A stretch of 64,000 nt of DNA from Chrysomallon squamiferum (Eukaryota > Mollusca > Gastropoda > Neomphalida > Peltospiridae). Each line of letters starts with the position of its first letter. Positions within the stretch are counted from its first letter, which is position 1. Position numbers and translations under genes: made by a program. This document shows positions 39,382 to 48,039 of the stretch, in pieces. The DNA is taken from NCBI GenBank assembly GCA_012295275.1, contig CM022673.1:10449288-10513287 (forward strand), given 5' to 3'. Under the pieces are notes generated by a model. That model made no database searches, was not told the origin of the DNA, and saw only the letters and a program-made list of their open reading frames with translations.

Positions 39382-42300
39382 CTAAATAATATCTTAGTTT
39401 CAAAATGATACATCCTTGTAACTTCTAAATCAAAGAATTTTTGTTTCTCTGTTTGATAATAATTTAGGATCAAATTTTTTTTTTTTTTTTTCTGTTTAAA
39501 CCATCAAGAGAAGATTAGGATGCTCTGTATAACAGACTTATGAAAAACATGTTATTTACAAAATCCACTGTGTAAGGAATAAATTAAAGTTCAGTCAAAT
39601 AAAAAAAAAAAAAAAATTATCTGTGAAGCAGTTTGAAGTTAAGTGAAGAATCAAACTAATAAGAAGATTTAAAAAGAATTTAAAAAATGAAAAATAACTG
39701 ATATATAGCATTTCCAATATAAAGAAAAAAAAAAAAAAAAAAAAAAACAACCAGCAACACCAACCCATTGCACAATGATAAAAAGCCCACTAGAAATAAA
39801 TAAAATTATAAATAAAGCAAAATGTATCCCCTTGTTCCTCATACCTCTAGTCTCCGACTTAACAAAGCACTTTTCTGAAGGCCAAAAAGCCAGACAAAAA
39901 TAGAACAAATGTTCATTTGTTTTTAAAGATAACTTGTCAGAATTGTAGAAGATGTAATAAAACATGTCTGAATGCAATGATCTGAAGAAATGGTACAATA
40001 TTTTGACAGTGATAGAATTATGGCAACATAACATCAGACATCATGGCAGCTAAATTGGTATACTCCATTTCTCTGAACACCAAGAATTTACCAGTCAGAA
40101 CACAAATAGAACTTAAAACTCACTTTCTAAGGTTATCTGTCTACTTGATGTGTATTATGTATCATCATTTAGTTATTAACCGATATATTGAAAAGAAAAC
40201 AAATATACTGTGAAAGGGAAAATAGTTTTCTTTTGTTGAAGGAAATCAATGAATTATCCACAAACAAAAAAAGAAGTAGAGAGATGATTATACATATAAA
40301 TGTTCCAGTCTGTCTCTCTGTAAAAACATACGCACACACATGCATAAAAGAGACTTGCTTATAGAATAATCTGGTATGTAAACTGGTAGCTTAAAGTCAT
40401 GAAAATAATTTTTTTTTTTTTTTTTTTTTGATCAGACAGTTATAGTTTATTAACAACAATTTAGATTTTTGAAATAAATTCTAAAAGTTAAAAATCTATC
40501 CTTAGTAATTTCTTTTCTAAATCAATAAATTAAAAAAATATTTTAAAAATAAATAAATAAATAAATAAATACAATTTAAAAAAATGAAGTTACTTTAAAT
40601 CAAATCATGCTGGTATTTCCAAAAATATAAAATAAAATAAAATAAAATAAAATAAGTAAATAAAAGTAAAGATTAAAAAAATATATACAATCATCTGATA
40701 CATCTTCACTTTGGTTCAAACAAGTACACAGGTGTTTCACATTTCTCTGACTTACCATTACACCTGTCAGAGATCTGAACTCTTGTTTGCCAACAACAAT
40801 GTAACATGACCAGATCTACGTGAAATGAATACAAGACACCCACCTCAAAAAAAAACAAGGAAATATCACAGAATACCTTTACAGGTGTTAAAAGAAACAA
40901 GTAGAAAAATGTAAATTTTTTCTTGTAACCTGTAATAAATATTTTAAGAGCCTGGAGAAAACAATTGATAAAAAATAGATTTTTTTTTTTTTTTTGTAAA
41001 AAGATATAATGACATCATACATATCTGAAATATAAAATCAAAAAAATAAAATAATGAGTTACTTCTTGTGCAAAGATATTATGTAGGAGAATATATGTGA
41101 ATTGTAAAATCATAAAAATACGAGTTACTAGTGTTTGTAAATTCATTATGTTCTGAAAATACATACATTTGAAATTAATGTTTTATTTTTTCATGTATTC
41201 AGGGAAATCATAATAATATTTAGCTTAATTTAGTATTTGATAATAAATAATAATAAAGGAGAAATAAAAAAAAAAAAAAATAAATTAACATGAACCCCAT
41301 CACTTAAAAAAGAAAAAAGAATTAAAAATTCAGTATGATGCTATAACCAACTAAATTGTTTATTTCTAAAACTGTTTTCTGACTAATCCATGACTAAATT
41401 TTAAAAGATTTTCTTATCTGTACTACCTTGATGCCAACCATCAGCATCCTTATGACACAAATTGCATAATCAACTGTACACAGATTCAAGATCCCCATAA
41501 ACCTTTTGCAATCTAACATGTACCTAAATTCCCCTCACAGCACACACACATACATACATACATCACATCCATATCACTGTCAGTAAACAGATGTTATGGC
41601 AGGTTTTAAACTAAAATTTGTTTCCAGGTAATCTTTCTTATCAGGTTTCAGAGACTAAACTTCCATTTAAAATCAGTTTCATTTCCTCAATAAAATACTG
41701 TAATCTTTAAAAATTTAAAAAAAAACCCAACAAATTTGACTGAAGAAGAGAAAATTACTGAAGTTAAAGATAACAATATCAACTATGGTATACATCTATG
41801 AATTTTGCATCCACATACATCACGATAAACATGGCACAAAGACAGAGAAAAAGGTTAACCAGGTTATATTTCTCTGGCAAGTCCAGGTGTGAAATATAAA
41901 CCTCTCTGTGCACTTATTGTATAATGAACCTGGGAACCGGAGGTAAGGTTTGACAGTTAGTGTTGTCAGAAAAACTCTGTCTATCTTTTACCAAATCTGT
42001 CTAACATGTAACCTGATTTAATGGCACGGACTGGAAGCTACACATGCAGAGAGAAAGTCAGTGTGGATGATTTTAATTGGACTGATTTCCCTGTTATCTT
42101 TTGACAGCATTAAGAAAATTTGGCATTCCTGCTTTTAGGCTCATGTAGTATCTTGTAGAATGACATTTTTTGGGGAAAAGATATTTCATGAAGTTTGTAG
42201 ATATTTTGACTGAATTATCAACACAGGCAAATAAATATAAAAATACTTTAAGTCTTTAAATATATACTGTGTTAGGACACATGAATATACTTACAAATAT

Positions 42301-42945
42301 GTAAAGTTTTTTTTGTTAATTTAATAGAGTATATGTATTGTCATTCTGAATTACAAGTGGAAAATCCTGTTTATTAAGTGATACTGGTTTTAAACACGAA
42401 CAATAATGGTTTAACAAAGATATTGTTTGGTGTCACTAACATTTGCTTTAACAATTAATATCTATATTTTATATTAATACTAAATAAAAGATACTGATAA
42501 AAAAAAAAAAATTCCTTTTTGACAAAATTGTACCTCACACAAGATCAATCACAAAAATAACAGAACCACTGCAAACTATTCACATAATTTCCTAACAGCT
42601 CATATGATACACAAAAAATATTTCAGTGTTTTAATAGAATTTTAAAATTCTATGCATCTGCTATTAAAGCATAAACTAATATACACATTGCACATAAACA
42701 AATGTTGTCAGTTGTTATTTTATTGCTTTATATATGTACTCACAACACACAGATACATACATGCACACAATTATATAACAAGAAGAAAAAAAATACATAT
42801 CAGATACCAAAAACAAATTGTTATTATTCTGAATTTTAAGAAAATATTTAGTTACAGTTCTTACCATTAATTCTTGAAGTTTTGCCTCCCAAAGAGCAGT
42901 ATATGCCCCAGTACTGGCTGGACGAAGTCCATTTCCTCGTGACAT
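10908..42945 (-). CDS. PPFIBP1: Liprin-beta (PPFIBP1/2 orthologue), 21 coding exons, 764 aa
   Basis: Coding segments run from 42865-42945 down to 10908-10961. All phases agree, and the sum is 2,295 nt ending in TGA. Order: a short N-terminus (1-27); coiled coil (about 28-177) with the family motifs SLETHKLDLMAEIS and ANEEKDRK; a Ser/Thr-rich linker; a basic block KRSCSAPNL and KKKKGIKRFFGK (about 325-371); SAM1 (about 412-478), SAM2 (about 491-555), SAM3 (about 583-650); and a tail ending SNV, as in human PPFIBP1. Liprin-beta is a cytoplasmic scaffold that heterodimerises with liprin-alpha through SAM domains at synapses and at cortical adhesion/microtubule sites. At 764 aa it is shorter than human PPFIBP1 (about 1,010), mainly because the N-terminal part of the coiled coil is not encoded from this start. 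Longer isoforms may begin upstream, possibly outside the window. Confidence 0.95.
11429..11488 (-). CDS. PPFIBP1: Liprin-beta exon 20
   Basis: 60 nt, phase 0 to 0, encoding RGQVGAKEIGAFSKEINSLT; human has TVRQIGAFSEGINNLT. The acceptor is CCCCTTTAG and the donor ACA/GTAAGT. Confidence 0.92.
11826..11975 (-). CDS. PPFIBP1: Liprin-beta exon 19: C-terminal region
   Basis: 150 nt, phase 0 to 0. It encodes RGKFGIFGHKRSKSETEADG then FICPLD (human NFGNLRKKKQEDGEEYVCPM), followed by a variable polar stretch. The acceptor is TTTTTTTCAG and the donor AAG/GTAAAT. Confidence 0.93.
12212..12400 (-). CDS. PPFIBP1: Liprin-beta exon 18: SAM3 end
   Basis: 189 nt, phase 0 to 0. It starts VLEHRFNAELFAQLLSIPSN and contains KTLLRRHLSTHFVGLIGQE. 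The donor AAG/GTTCAG is weak. It is supported because exon 19 continues in frame with the conserved GIFGHKRSKSE, and read-through meets a stop within about ten codons. Confidence 0.95.
12984..13115 (-). CDS. PPFIBP1: Liprin-beta exon 17: SAM3, first part
   Basis: 132 nt, phase 0 to 0. It contains WTNHRVMEWLRTIDLSEYAP and NLRGSGVHGALM, nearly identical to human. The acceptor is CCCCTAG and the donor ATG/GTATGT. A CA repeat begins just inside the intron. Confidence 0.97.
13455..13509 (+). repeat. (A)55 homopolymer
   Basis: A run of 55 adenines inside an intron, with no identifiable retroposon sequence on its 5' side. Other long A runs are at 9,459-9,495 and about 27,070-27,104. Confidence 0.95.
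13744..13869 (-). CDS. PPFIBP1: Liprin-beta exon 16: SAM2 end
   Basis: 126 nt, phase 0 to 0. It encodes EDLLSLRVTNELHHISLKRG then IQVLRVNGFNPQCLKRRPS, as in human DDLLSLKVVSVLHHLSIKRA. The acceptor is CTTTAACAG and the donor GAG/GTGAGT. Confidence 0.97.
14473..14561 (-). CDS. PPFIBP1: Liprin-beta exon 15: SAM2
   Basis: 89 nt, phase 1 to 0. It encodes WLDDIGLPQYKDAFYDARVD then GRMLHFMTV, almost identical to the human protein. The acceptor is TTATTTACAG and the donor GTG/GTACGT. Confidence 0.97.
14575..14885. repeat. Compound tandem repeat next to exon 15
   Basis: TTTTCTGTACTTGTGA with AACAAGAAATA recurs about three times, passing into a second repeat carrying ATAACTATCTTTTGTACTGG twice. All of it is intronic. 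Confidence 0.75.
15179..15290 (-). CDS. PPFIBP1: Liprin-beta exon 14: SAM1 end and SAM2 start
   Basis: 112 nt, phase 0 to 1. It starts ELGMKNAIHRKKLQLALQV (human ELGIKHSLHRKKLQLALQA) and ends ELDHNWVT at the opening of SAM2. The acceptor is TGTTTCAG and the donor GTGAGT. Confidence 0.96.
15742..15892 (-). CDS. PPFIBP1: Liprin-beta exon 13: SAM1, first part
   Basis: 151 nt, phase 2 to 0. It encodes DLDIPFARWDGDRVTAWMNA and later QLLRASTQDLEK, the SAM1 signature of liprin-beta (human DLDMPFAKW, LLQASQQDLEK). The acceptor is TTTTCCAG and the donor AAG/GTAAAA. Confidence 0.96.
16400..16560. repeat. Degenerate about 60-bp tandem repeat
   Basis: Units share TATTTCTGTAAT and TGATTTAAAAAAAG; three copies lie just outside exon 12. 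Confidence 0.6.
16629..16748 (-). CDS. PPFIBP1: Liprin-beta exon 12: linker before SAM1
   Basis: 120 nt, phase 2 to 2. It encodes LKRSSSQDFDGDRPEEFRRG and GVRATATARLGWSRD, matching human EFKRGGTRATAGPRLGWSRD. The acceptor is TTACATCAG and the donor GGAGG/GTGAGT. Confidence 0.94.
17276..17387 (-). CDS. PPFIBP1: Liprin-beta exon 11: linker with KKGIKRFFGK
   Basis: 112 nt, phase 1 to 2. It has an acidic stretch (TEVVTDDEDG) and then GKKKKGIKRFFGK, equivalent to human KKKSRGIMKLFGK. The acceptor is ATTTTCAG and the donor AA/GTGAGT. A CA microsatellite lies about 30 bp into the intron. Confidence 0.93.
17388..21114 (-). other. Liprin-beta intron 10, noncoding
   Basis: Mainly AT-rich with AAT, TA and GT runs. 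The end next to exon 10 (20,990-21,114) is exceptionally CpG-rich and contains a 9-bp inverted repeat (21,049-21,057 with 21,084-21,092). Confidence 0.6.
21115..21298 (-). CDS. PPFIBP1: Liprin-beta exon 10: basic SAPNL block
   Basis: 184 nt, phase 0 to 1. It contains GFPTLGKTLLRVRSGKRSCS followed by APNL, aligned with human GFFKIKSNKRTASAPNL. The acceptor is TTATAG and the donor TTTAG/GTGATG. It is strongly CpG- and GC-rich, and the richness continues about 110 bp into the intron. Read-through adds only GDAKL before a stop. Confidence 0.9.
21840..21960 (+). repeat. TAAA/TAA microsatellite cluster next to exon 9
   Basis: Two TAAA blocks flank a TAA block, ending about 15 bp from the exon-9 donor. 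Confidence 0.95.
21976..22115 (-). CDS. PPFIBP1: Liprin-beta exon 9: linker
   Basis: 140 nt, phase 1 to 0. It encodes a disordered linker with VHAGGGDLRYDANHLATPP and MTRSNSCENMGPQQQK. The acceptor is CTGTTTTCAG and the donor AAA/GTGAGA, which lies only about 20 bp from a TAAA microsatellite. Confidence 0.85.
22339..22398 (+). repeat. (AAT)n microsatellite next to exon 8
   Basis: About 19 AAT units end some 20 bp from the exon-8 donor. Similar runs occur at 9,944-9,990 (as ATT), 46,248-46,289 and 61,085-61,124. AAT is the dominant trinucleotide of the window. Confidence 0.95.
22417..22474 (-). CDS. PPFIBP1: Liprin-beta exon 8: linker
   Basis: 58 nt, phase 0 to 1, encoding SDKHRSPHYLSSPSATSTP. 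The acceptor is TTATTTCAG and the donor CCAG/GTATTG. The support is phase continuity with exons 7 and 9 plus splice signals. Its intron side abuts a long AAT microsatellite. Confidence 0.82.
23086..23375 (+). mobile_element. Dimeric tRNA-derived SINE-like repeat
   Basis: Two copies are offset by 142 bp. Each has TCAGTAATAAAAC and TAGAGATAATTAGTT, then a box-B-like TTCAAATC or ATCAAATC, GGTACTACCACTGG and AATTTCCCATTCTAACTA, then an A-rich end. The first copy begins TTTAGCTCAGT, like a tRNA A box. Assignment to a SINE is inference from these promoter-like motifs. Confidence 0.55.
23585..23670 (-). CDS. PPFIBP1: Liprin-beta exon 7: Ser/Thr-rich linker
   Basis: 86 nt, phase 1 to 0. It encodes VDELLVIEDDTSSTSSSTTP and GEVTSQ, a disordered acidic then Ser/Thr-rich segment. 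The acceptor is AACTTTCAG and the donor CAG/GTTAG. Confidence 0.85.
24144..24228 (-). CDS. PPFIBP1: Liprin-beta exon 6: end of coiled coil, with two in-frame donors
   Basis: 85 nt, phase 0 to 1, starting DRKLDDMKRLLKRYRRVEEL (human DRKIEDLRQCLNRYKKMQD). Two donors 9 nt apart (GTAGAA at 24152 and GTATTA at 24143) would give proteins with or without three residues. The longer one, which keeps the human-like QGRK, is taken as the default. Confidence 0.92.
25660..25721 (-). CDS. PPFIBP1: Liprin-beta exon 5: coiled coil
   Basis: 62 nt, phase 1 to 0. It encodes TEVEKLKRAVDALMMANEEK, matching human VQKMKKAVESLMAANEEK. The acceptor is TTTTTACAG and the donor AAG/GTATAT. Confidence 0.94.
25779..25841 (+). 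repeat. (GA)n microsatellite next to liprin-beta exon 5
   Basis: An uninterrupted GA run of about 31 units begins about 60 bp upstream (transcript sense) of exon 5. It is pure CT on the transcribed-sense strand. A TA run follows at 25,914-25,940. Confidence 0.95.
26600..26885 (+). repeat. About 37-bp minisatellite with a GATTGG core in each unit
   Basis: Cores lie at 26620, 26646, 26688, 26725, 26762, 26798, 26835 and 26873. Five of the eight read GATTGG and the other three CATTGG, GATAGG and AACTGG. Spacing is 36-42 bp after the first pair. Flanking sequence resembles GATAAAAGCTTTCAT. It lies in the intron between exons 4 and 5. Confidence 0.8.
28999..29061 (-). CDS. PPFIBP1: Liprin-beta exon 4: 63-nt probable cassette exon
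   Basis: It encodes 21 residues (GSLSIDCTLDRDRTLDRLKR with one more Lys). It enters and leaves in phase 1, so skipping keeps the frame. The acceptor is CATTTTCAG and the donor C/GTAAG. It sits where human PPFIBP1 has the variable VCKMKGEGVEIVDRD segment. Confidence 0.82.
30192..30300 (-). CDS. PPFIBP1: Liprin-beta exon 3: coiled coil
   Basis: 109 nt, phase 0 to 1. It encodes RQIGDLQTRLTVKDAEISDL and a Gly/Ser-rich end (NGSGYGSDLG). The acceptor is TTTCAG and the donor GTGTGT. Compared with human there are fewer heptads between exon 2 and this exon. Either the coil is shorter or an exon was missed in the 2.4-kb intron. Confidence 0.88.
30548..30600 (+). repeat. (GAAA)n microsatellite
   Basis: A GAAA run lies within a duplicated block. 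The surrounding TTGATGTTTAAATCTGATT and AAATTAGAAAACAGTAAAAA recur about 180-190 bp later (30,435-30,560 and 30,620-30,760). Confidence 0.85.
31895..32720 (-). repeat. Degenerate minisatellite (unit about 50-70 bp) anchored on the liprin-beta exon-2 donor
   Basis: About eleven diverged units share TACCTGGGCCAATAC, AAGACCATTTT, AACTGGGCTAATATCTGAT and AATAAAACAAG on the plus strand. Unit starts are recognisable near 31899, 32223, 32399, 32466, 32520, 32589, 32641 and 32709; the last is the exon end itself. Confidence 0.85.
32711..32842 (-). CDS. PPFIBP1: Liprin-beta exon 2: coiled coil
   Basis: 132 nt, phase 0 to 0, 44 codons, starting ELLTRTSLETHKLDLMAEIS, nearly identical to the human protein. 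The acceptor is GATTTCCAG and the donor CCCAG/GTAATT. The intron begins with a degenerate tandem repeat that copies this donor junction (see findings). Confidence 0.95.
33925..34330. repeat. Degenerate long-period repeat in liprin-beta intron 1
   Basis: A block like AATCCATTTTCAGTCCA with GTGATGAACAAGAAA recurs near 33935, 34128 and 34281, with AT-rich spacers. Confidence 0.5.
35185..35335 (+). mobile_element. Possible degenerate SINE
   Basis: A tRNA-like core (TTTGGACTTGAAGCACAAAC then CAGGATCAGTTC) is followed by CATTTTCCCCCGTTCTAACT, echoing the tail of the 23.1-23.4 kb repeat. It is heavily diverged and its ends are unclear. Confidence 0.35.
35985..36455. repeat. Degenerate minisatellite, unit about 97 bp
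   Basis: TCTGCTGAATATAAAT variants recur near 36011, 36163, 36259 and 36356, with CCATTACTTTTTAA and CTATCACC in between. Confidence 0.65.
37982..37995 (+). promoter_or_regulatory. CTCF-like core
   Basis: CTACTAGGTGGCAG differs by one base from the common core CCACTAGGTGGCAG. It is inside liprin-beta intron 1 in a short non-repetitive patch. Confidence 0.35.
42865..42945 (-). CDS. PPFIBP1: Liprin-beta exon 1: alternative short N-terminus
   Basis: It encodes 27 residues, MSRGNGLRPASTGAYTALWE to KLQELM, ending in phase 0 at ATG/GTAAGAAC. A stop-containing UTR and no convincing acceptor lie upstream, so this reads as a first exon. Human liprin-beta has a longer coiled coil before the equivalent junction (…MLQQ/ELLSRTS), so I infer an internal-promoter isoform. 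Confidence 0.8.
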
Positions 42946-43545
42946 TTTGAATATTCTTTTAAGATTTCACCCTTATTTTTTTTTCTAACAGTAACAATCT
43001 CCAAATAATACAGACAAAATAAAACTCACAAAGAAAAAACTATTTCCACTACAACACCATAAACTTCCTGATACTGTAGGTGTTGAAAATCGTCAATAAA
43101 ATTTTACCACAATAAAAATGAGGAACTTTGACTAATATTCCGTGACAACTTCCTTCTTCCTTTTGTGATTTTTTTTAAACCTTTTTTCTTGTTCTCTTTT
43201 TCGTTTAACTTATTCCAAGTAAATATAAATAAATCTTATAAGCATCTTCAGCAGATCATTCTAAACACATCCATTTGTTTACTTGGCATCAGTCGTGTAT
43301 CCAGTTTTTATTACGGTGAGATACTGGGAGAAAAGTGATCTACTTCACTCGCACAGTTCTTCACATCTTGATGCTTCCTTCACTGACTGGAGATTTTTTT
43401 TTTTTTTTTTCCCTCGTCTGTTCTCCTCTTGGTTTCTGGTCACAGGTAAAGCGGTGCTTCTGATACTTTCACCCAGCCCAGTCGAAGCACTCCGTGTAAA
43501 TGGCTACATGAACAGAATGGCCAGCCTATAAAAAACCTCAGGTGA
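42946..43545 (-). promoter_or_regulatory. 5' UTR and probable internal promoter of liprin-beta
   Basis: Upstream of the exon-1 ATG the sequence is richer in GC and CpG (about 43,270-43,560) than its surroundings. On the minus strand it has no clear acceptor, so the first exon probably extends into it. The start site is not resolved. Confidence 0.45.
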
Positions 43546-44859
43546 GTGTCTTAATCTTGAAAGCTGCACGCTTCCTCTGATCAAGCAAATGTTTTTGTTA
43601 TCTTTGCTCCTTATCCAGTCTCAGAAGGTATAGATATCATAATTTTTTGGTAGAGAAGTCCATAAAAGTTTTTACAAAGCAAATGGCAGAAACTTGTAAA
43701 AAAAAGTGGCACTGCTCCAAAAGGTTTTTAAAATGAAACTGTAAACTGTGAAATAAACTGATAGATCGGATTTTCAGTCATAAATGTATGACTTATCTGT
43801 ATTTTGTATTTTCATAGCAGGAAAAAATAGGGGAAAAACAGAATTAGAAAAAATTTAAAAAGTAGTTAAGATGATTACGAAAATAAAGAAATGAATGAAG
43901 ATGACAGTCTGAAAAGATTTATTTATTTTAACATAAATAGATAATGTTCAGTTTTTCTATCACTAGACTGGGATGTATCAGAACTAATGCTAAATAAAAT
44001 GAAGACTTGGAGTAAAATAACTAAAAAAAATCATCTTGTGTATGGATCATCCATCACAGATACATTTATCTGTGTGTCAAAACAGAAATAATTAAACCAT
44101 TAATTAGATGGTTGGCATAATAATTTTTTTTTTTTTTAAATAAATAAAATAAAAAATACACATCTCCAGAAGCTTGTTACAATAAGTCATAACATGGAAA
44201 TTTTGCAAATAAAAGAATGTTTTTTCTTTAGAGGAACTGACAACATATGTTTTTAAAAAAAATGTACAGAAAGAAATGCAGATGCAAGTTACAGGAAGAA
44301 CCCTTGGAACATCTGGTCTTCTCATGACTATTAATGTTTTCTCAATGCTGTCTACTCAGAAACATGTCATAACTTTGGTTATCTTGTCAAAAGAACGAAG
44401 AGAAGGTGGGAAAGTGGGGAAAAAAAGAAAGAAAAAACCCAATAACTGTAATTAAATAAAAGAAAAAATATTCCTTTAAGCTGTAATTTTGCACATGCTG
44501 TGAATGTAAAACATGTCATCCATACAGTTGAAGACAATTTAATGAATGTTTTAATTGTAATTAAGATAATAACATTCATGCAGAAAGATTAACAGAAAAA
44601 TGTAAATTACAGTTTCTATGTAACAATTCAAGTTACCATAAATAGCTTTTTTTCTCTTTTTTTTTAATCCATATGGAATGATACATGATATAACTGAAAA
44701 AAATGGTCTTTTACAAAAAAAAAAACAGAAACAGAACATTTTCAGAGAATTAGTAAAAAGGGAAATTAGTGTTTTGTCTTACATCTAATTCTGAAAAGCA
44801 GCTTATACCAAAAAGTGAACCCAGCTCCTTTTAGATACAATTTCAATGACTTAACCATA

Positions 44860-45390
44860 GCACCTAATACAAGACACAGGTTATGGTATAAACTATATGT
44901 CTCTGCAGAAATGGATGAGACTGATCATAAAAGTATTTAAGACAGTTGTTTAAAAAAAATGCTATGGCAGTGTAAAAATCTTCTTCAGATGTATACCCAT
45001 AAATCTGAGTTTTGTTCTTCAAACAAAACACAGATTATGTGTATAAACTCTTTATGACTTGACACAGAATGATCATAGAAGTCTTTGAAATATTCAAACT
45101 TTTTTTTAAAAAGCTAAAGTGAAATAAAGATCTTTTATGTCTACACACAGAATGGTCATAGATGTCTCTGAGACATTCCGACTTTCAAAAAAAAAATAAG
45201 GTGACATAAAGATCTTTTCTTCAGATGTGTGTACCACAATAAATCAAATCTTTCCTCTTAAAACAAGACCCAGATTATGGGGTAACAAACCCTCTGTACC
45301 CTTGCAGAAATGGACAAGAATCATCACTGAGTCTTTGAGACATTCCGTTTTAAAAGAAATACTAAGGCATATCTAATTCTTGAGATGTGT
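44860..45390. repeat. Long-period degenerate repeat upstream of liprin-beta exon 1
   Basis: Modules CAGATTATG, CAGAAATGGA, GATCATAGAAGTCTTTGA, GAGACATTCCG and TCTTCAGATGT recur three to four times in the same order. Confidence 0.65.
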
Positions 45391-45584
45391 ACGGCCAGCT
45401 TGGAACACAATGCTAGCTGCCATCTGGAAAAATGTGCATTCTTTAAGTGATGTGGCCAGGTAGAGAATGTGTAAGTTAGATGTACCAGTGCTGTCCAATC
45501 TGCAGAAGTAATTATGACAGACACAGTCTCTTGTGTGCCCCATCACTGTAGTAATTTAAAGCCCAAGTCTCAGCTGCGATAACA

Positions 45585-46140
45585 AATGTATGTTGCTTGG
45601 CTGGAAGTGTATCTTTGTAATTTCATTATTTCTCAGTTAAATGTGAGCAATGAATTAAATCTAATTTTAAAACCAGTTTCATGAAAGTTATTACATATTT
45701 GATATAAAAATATATATTACACACATATATGATCGATGGTGGATGTGTTTCTTTGTAATTTGTTTATTTTTAAACTGACTGTAGAGGGTTTTTTGTCAAT
45801 TTTTTTTTTTTTTTTTTTTTTTTAATGTAAAAAGAAATCTTTGTTATTTGATGGAAATGTGTAATTTATGTAATTTTATTAATTTCAATTCAGTGATATA
45901 GTGAGCAATATATTAAAATTTTGAAAAATATTTTTTTTTTAATTAAATTTTAAATGTAGTTTCTGGAAGTGTATCCTTCTTAATTTCTAACTTTTATTTA
46001 AATTCATTTGTATTTAAAATATTTTGAAATTATCTAGTGTATTTCCTAACATATTGATAATATATGCAATCTATATTGTTCTGTGGTTGGGACCATATCT
46101 TTATAATTTTATTATATTTCAGTTGTCTGGGATTTGCTAA
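45585..46140. repeat. Degenerate about 110-150-bp repeat
   Basis: TGGAAGTGTATCTTTGTAATTT variants recur about five times, each followed by an AT-rich stretch including TTCAGTT and GTGAGCAAT. Confidence 0.5.
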
Positions 46141-46251
46141 TTAGTCATTCATTTAAAATGTTTTCAAAAAGTTTCAAGATTTTTGTTTACCCCTATTTAA
46201 AATTAAAACAAATAATGGTTCCTTAGATATTTTCAGTAAATAATAACAATG

Positions 46252-46289
<38 letters not shown>

Positions 46290-46782
46290 TTTAATAATAA
46301 TTTTTACTTAATCTGAATTGATTTTAGGTAAATGTCAAATATTAAGATTACTTTGAAAATTATTTAGTAATAAAAATGAAATCACTTTTTCCACCAGCAT
46401 GATATTCTAAGAATAATTGTTTTAAAGTTTGGACTAGATATGAAACAGAAAAATAAACAAGAAAATATAAAAATTTGACAATTTTAAAGAATAAAATGTT
46501 ACCAAATTGCACAGTATGGATTACAAGATAACACCGATTTTAACTTTTGTAAAAGTTTGGGTCATGTATTGCTTATGAATTTAAAAAAACCACTAGCCAA
46601 AACTTTATGCAGTTATATTTTTAATTATATAGGCTATAAAATACAAAGACAATATCACCCACTTAAAAACAACAAACCCTACAGCTAAGAAATCACTGGA
46701 AGTAAATGATACAAATTTTGAAACAATTATTCCACAGTTGTAAAATTATCTGCAAGCTTTAGTTATATAAAAAAATATATAC

Positions 46783-46817
<35 letters not shown>

Positions 46818-48039
46818 GTTTTGTCATGAATGTAAAATTTGAGAAACAAACTTGGCTAAGTACCAGAAACATGATTTATAGAATGTTAACTGATTAACTA
46901 TGTTACTTCTTCTTGAATGAAATAAATTCAAAAGAAAAAGAAAAAAAAAAAGAAACATGAAATGGAGATAAAAGTCTGAGTAAATGTGATAATGTGTGTG
47001 TAAATTAATTGTAGAGTTGCACAGAAAGTTCATTTTTATTTAATTTAATTATTGATTAATTTTCTTTTATAATTTTTTATAATTTTTAACCACAGATGCA
47101 TTATTTTTTGTTAGCAATAATATAGTTAAAAAATGTTTGTTTTTTTTAAATCTGTTTTAAATGTATTTTCAACCTGAAAGCAATGAATTTTTTACTTTTT
47201 TTTTAGAAATAAACCTCATATATTTTCTTTATAAGGCTCCCAAAAAATTAAAATTTTCCAAATAAAATAATAATCATAATATTCATATATAATAAATAAA
47301 TTAATAATACAAATTTCAAATTGATTCTCTTTGTGTAGAGCCATACATACAATTTTTACAAAGTAAATTCTGAGAAACAACATACGTCTGGGTAGCAGAA
47401 AGATGATGTAATCTATGTAAACAGATTAAACCACATCTTTTTTCATGAACAAAATAAAAAAATGAAAAATAAAAAATGAAAGAGAGACAAGATAAGAACA
47501 GAGTAAACTTGATAATGAATATGAAAAGTAAATGAATCAGACACTGAGATAAAATAATCTTGGGAATATCTTAGAAAGTCGTAAGGAAATAATAATCTTC
47601 AAACTAAGCAATGTAGAAAATATCTTGAACTACATTAAAAACTGTACCTGGGAAGAGAAAAAATGGCTACAGCATCTTTCCATCTTGAAATGACTGAACT
47701 ATCACTGACACAAAGAATTTAGTGTTAATAGGATTTTTTTTTTTAAATCTTACTCCAAAGTGTTATGACTGCAAAATATTAAAAACAGTCATATGATCTT
47801 TTTTTTTTTTTTTTTACATTTTCATCAATGGTGAATATCCTTTGTTCCCCCAAAAGTAAATCATCTGACATTTAAAAGAGGTAAAAATATATCTATAGTT
47901 TTGTTTTTACTAATTGTGTTAAAACTTGTTGGCAGCCAAATTCTGAAATAAGTATGATGTGGGTATCTTTTAATTCTTGTTTATGTGAGTTCTGCTTTAA
48001 GTTGGAGAAAGATGAGAATAAAAAAAAATTATGTTAGAC

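Larger units (their letters stand above)
32843..42864 (-). other. Liprin-beta intron 1 (about 10 kb), no further coding exon recognised
   Basis: It holds degenerate minisatellites, a possible SINE, homopolymers and a less repetitive patch at about 37,680-38,600 with a CTCF-like core. Open frames here lack paired splice signals and homology. Confidence 0.6.

Noticed and set aside
47642-47690. Possible minus-strand first exon MERCCSHFFSSQ ending CCCAG/GTACAG in phase 0
   Set aside because: TTTTTTCTCTTCCCAG is equally an acceptor, and nothing else supports an exon.
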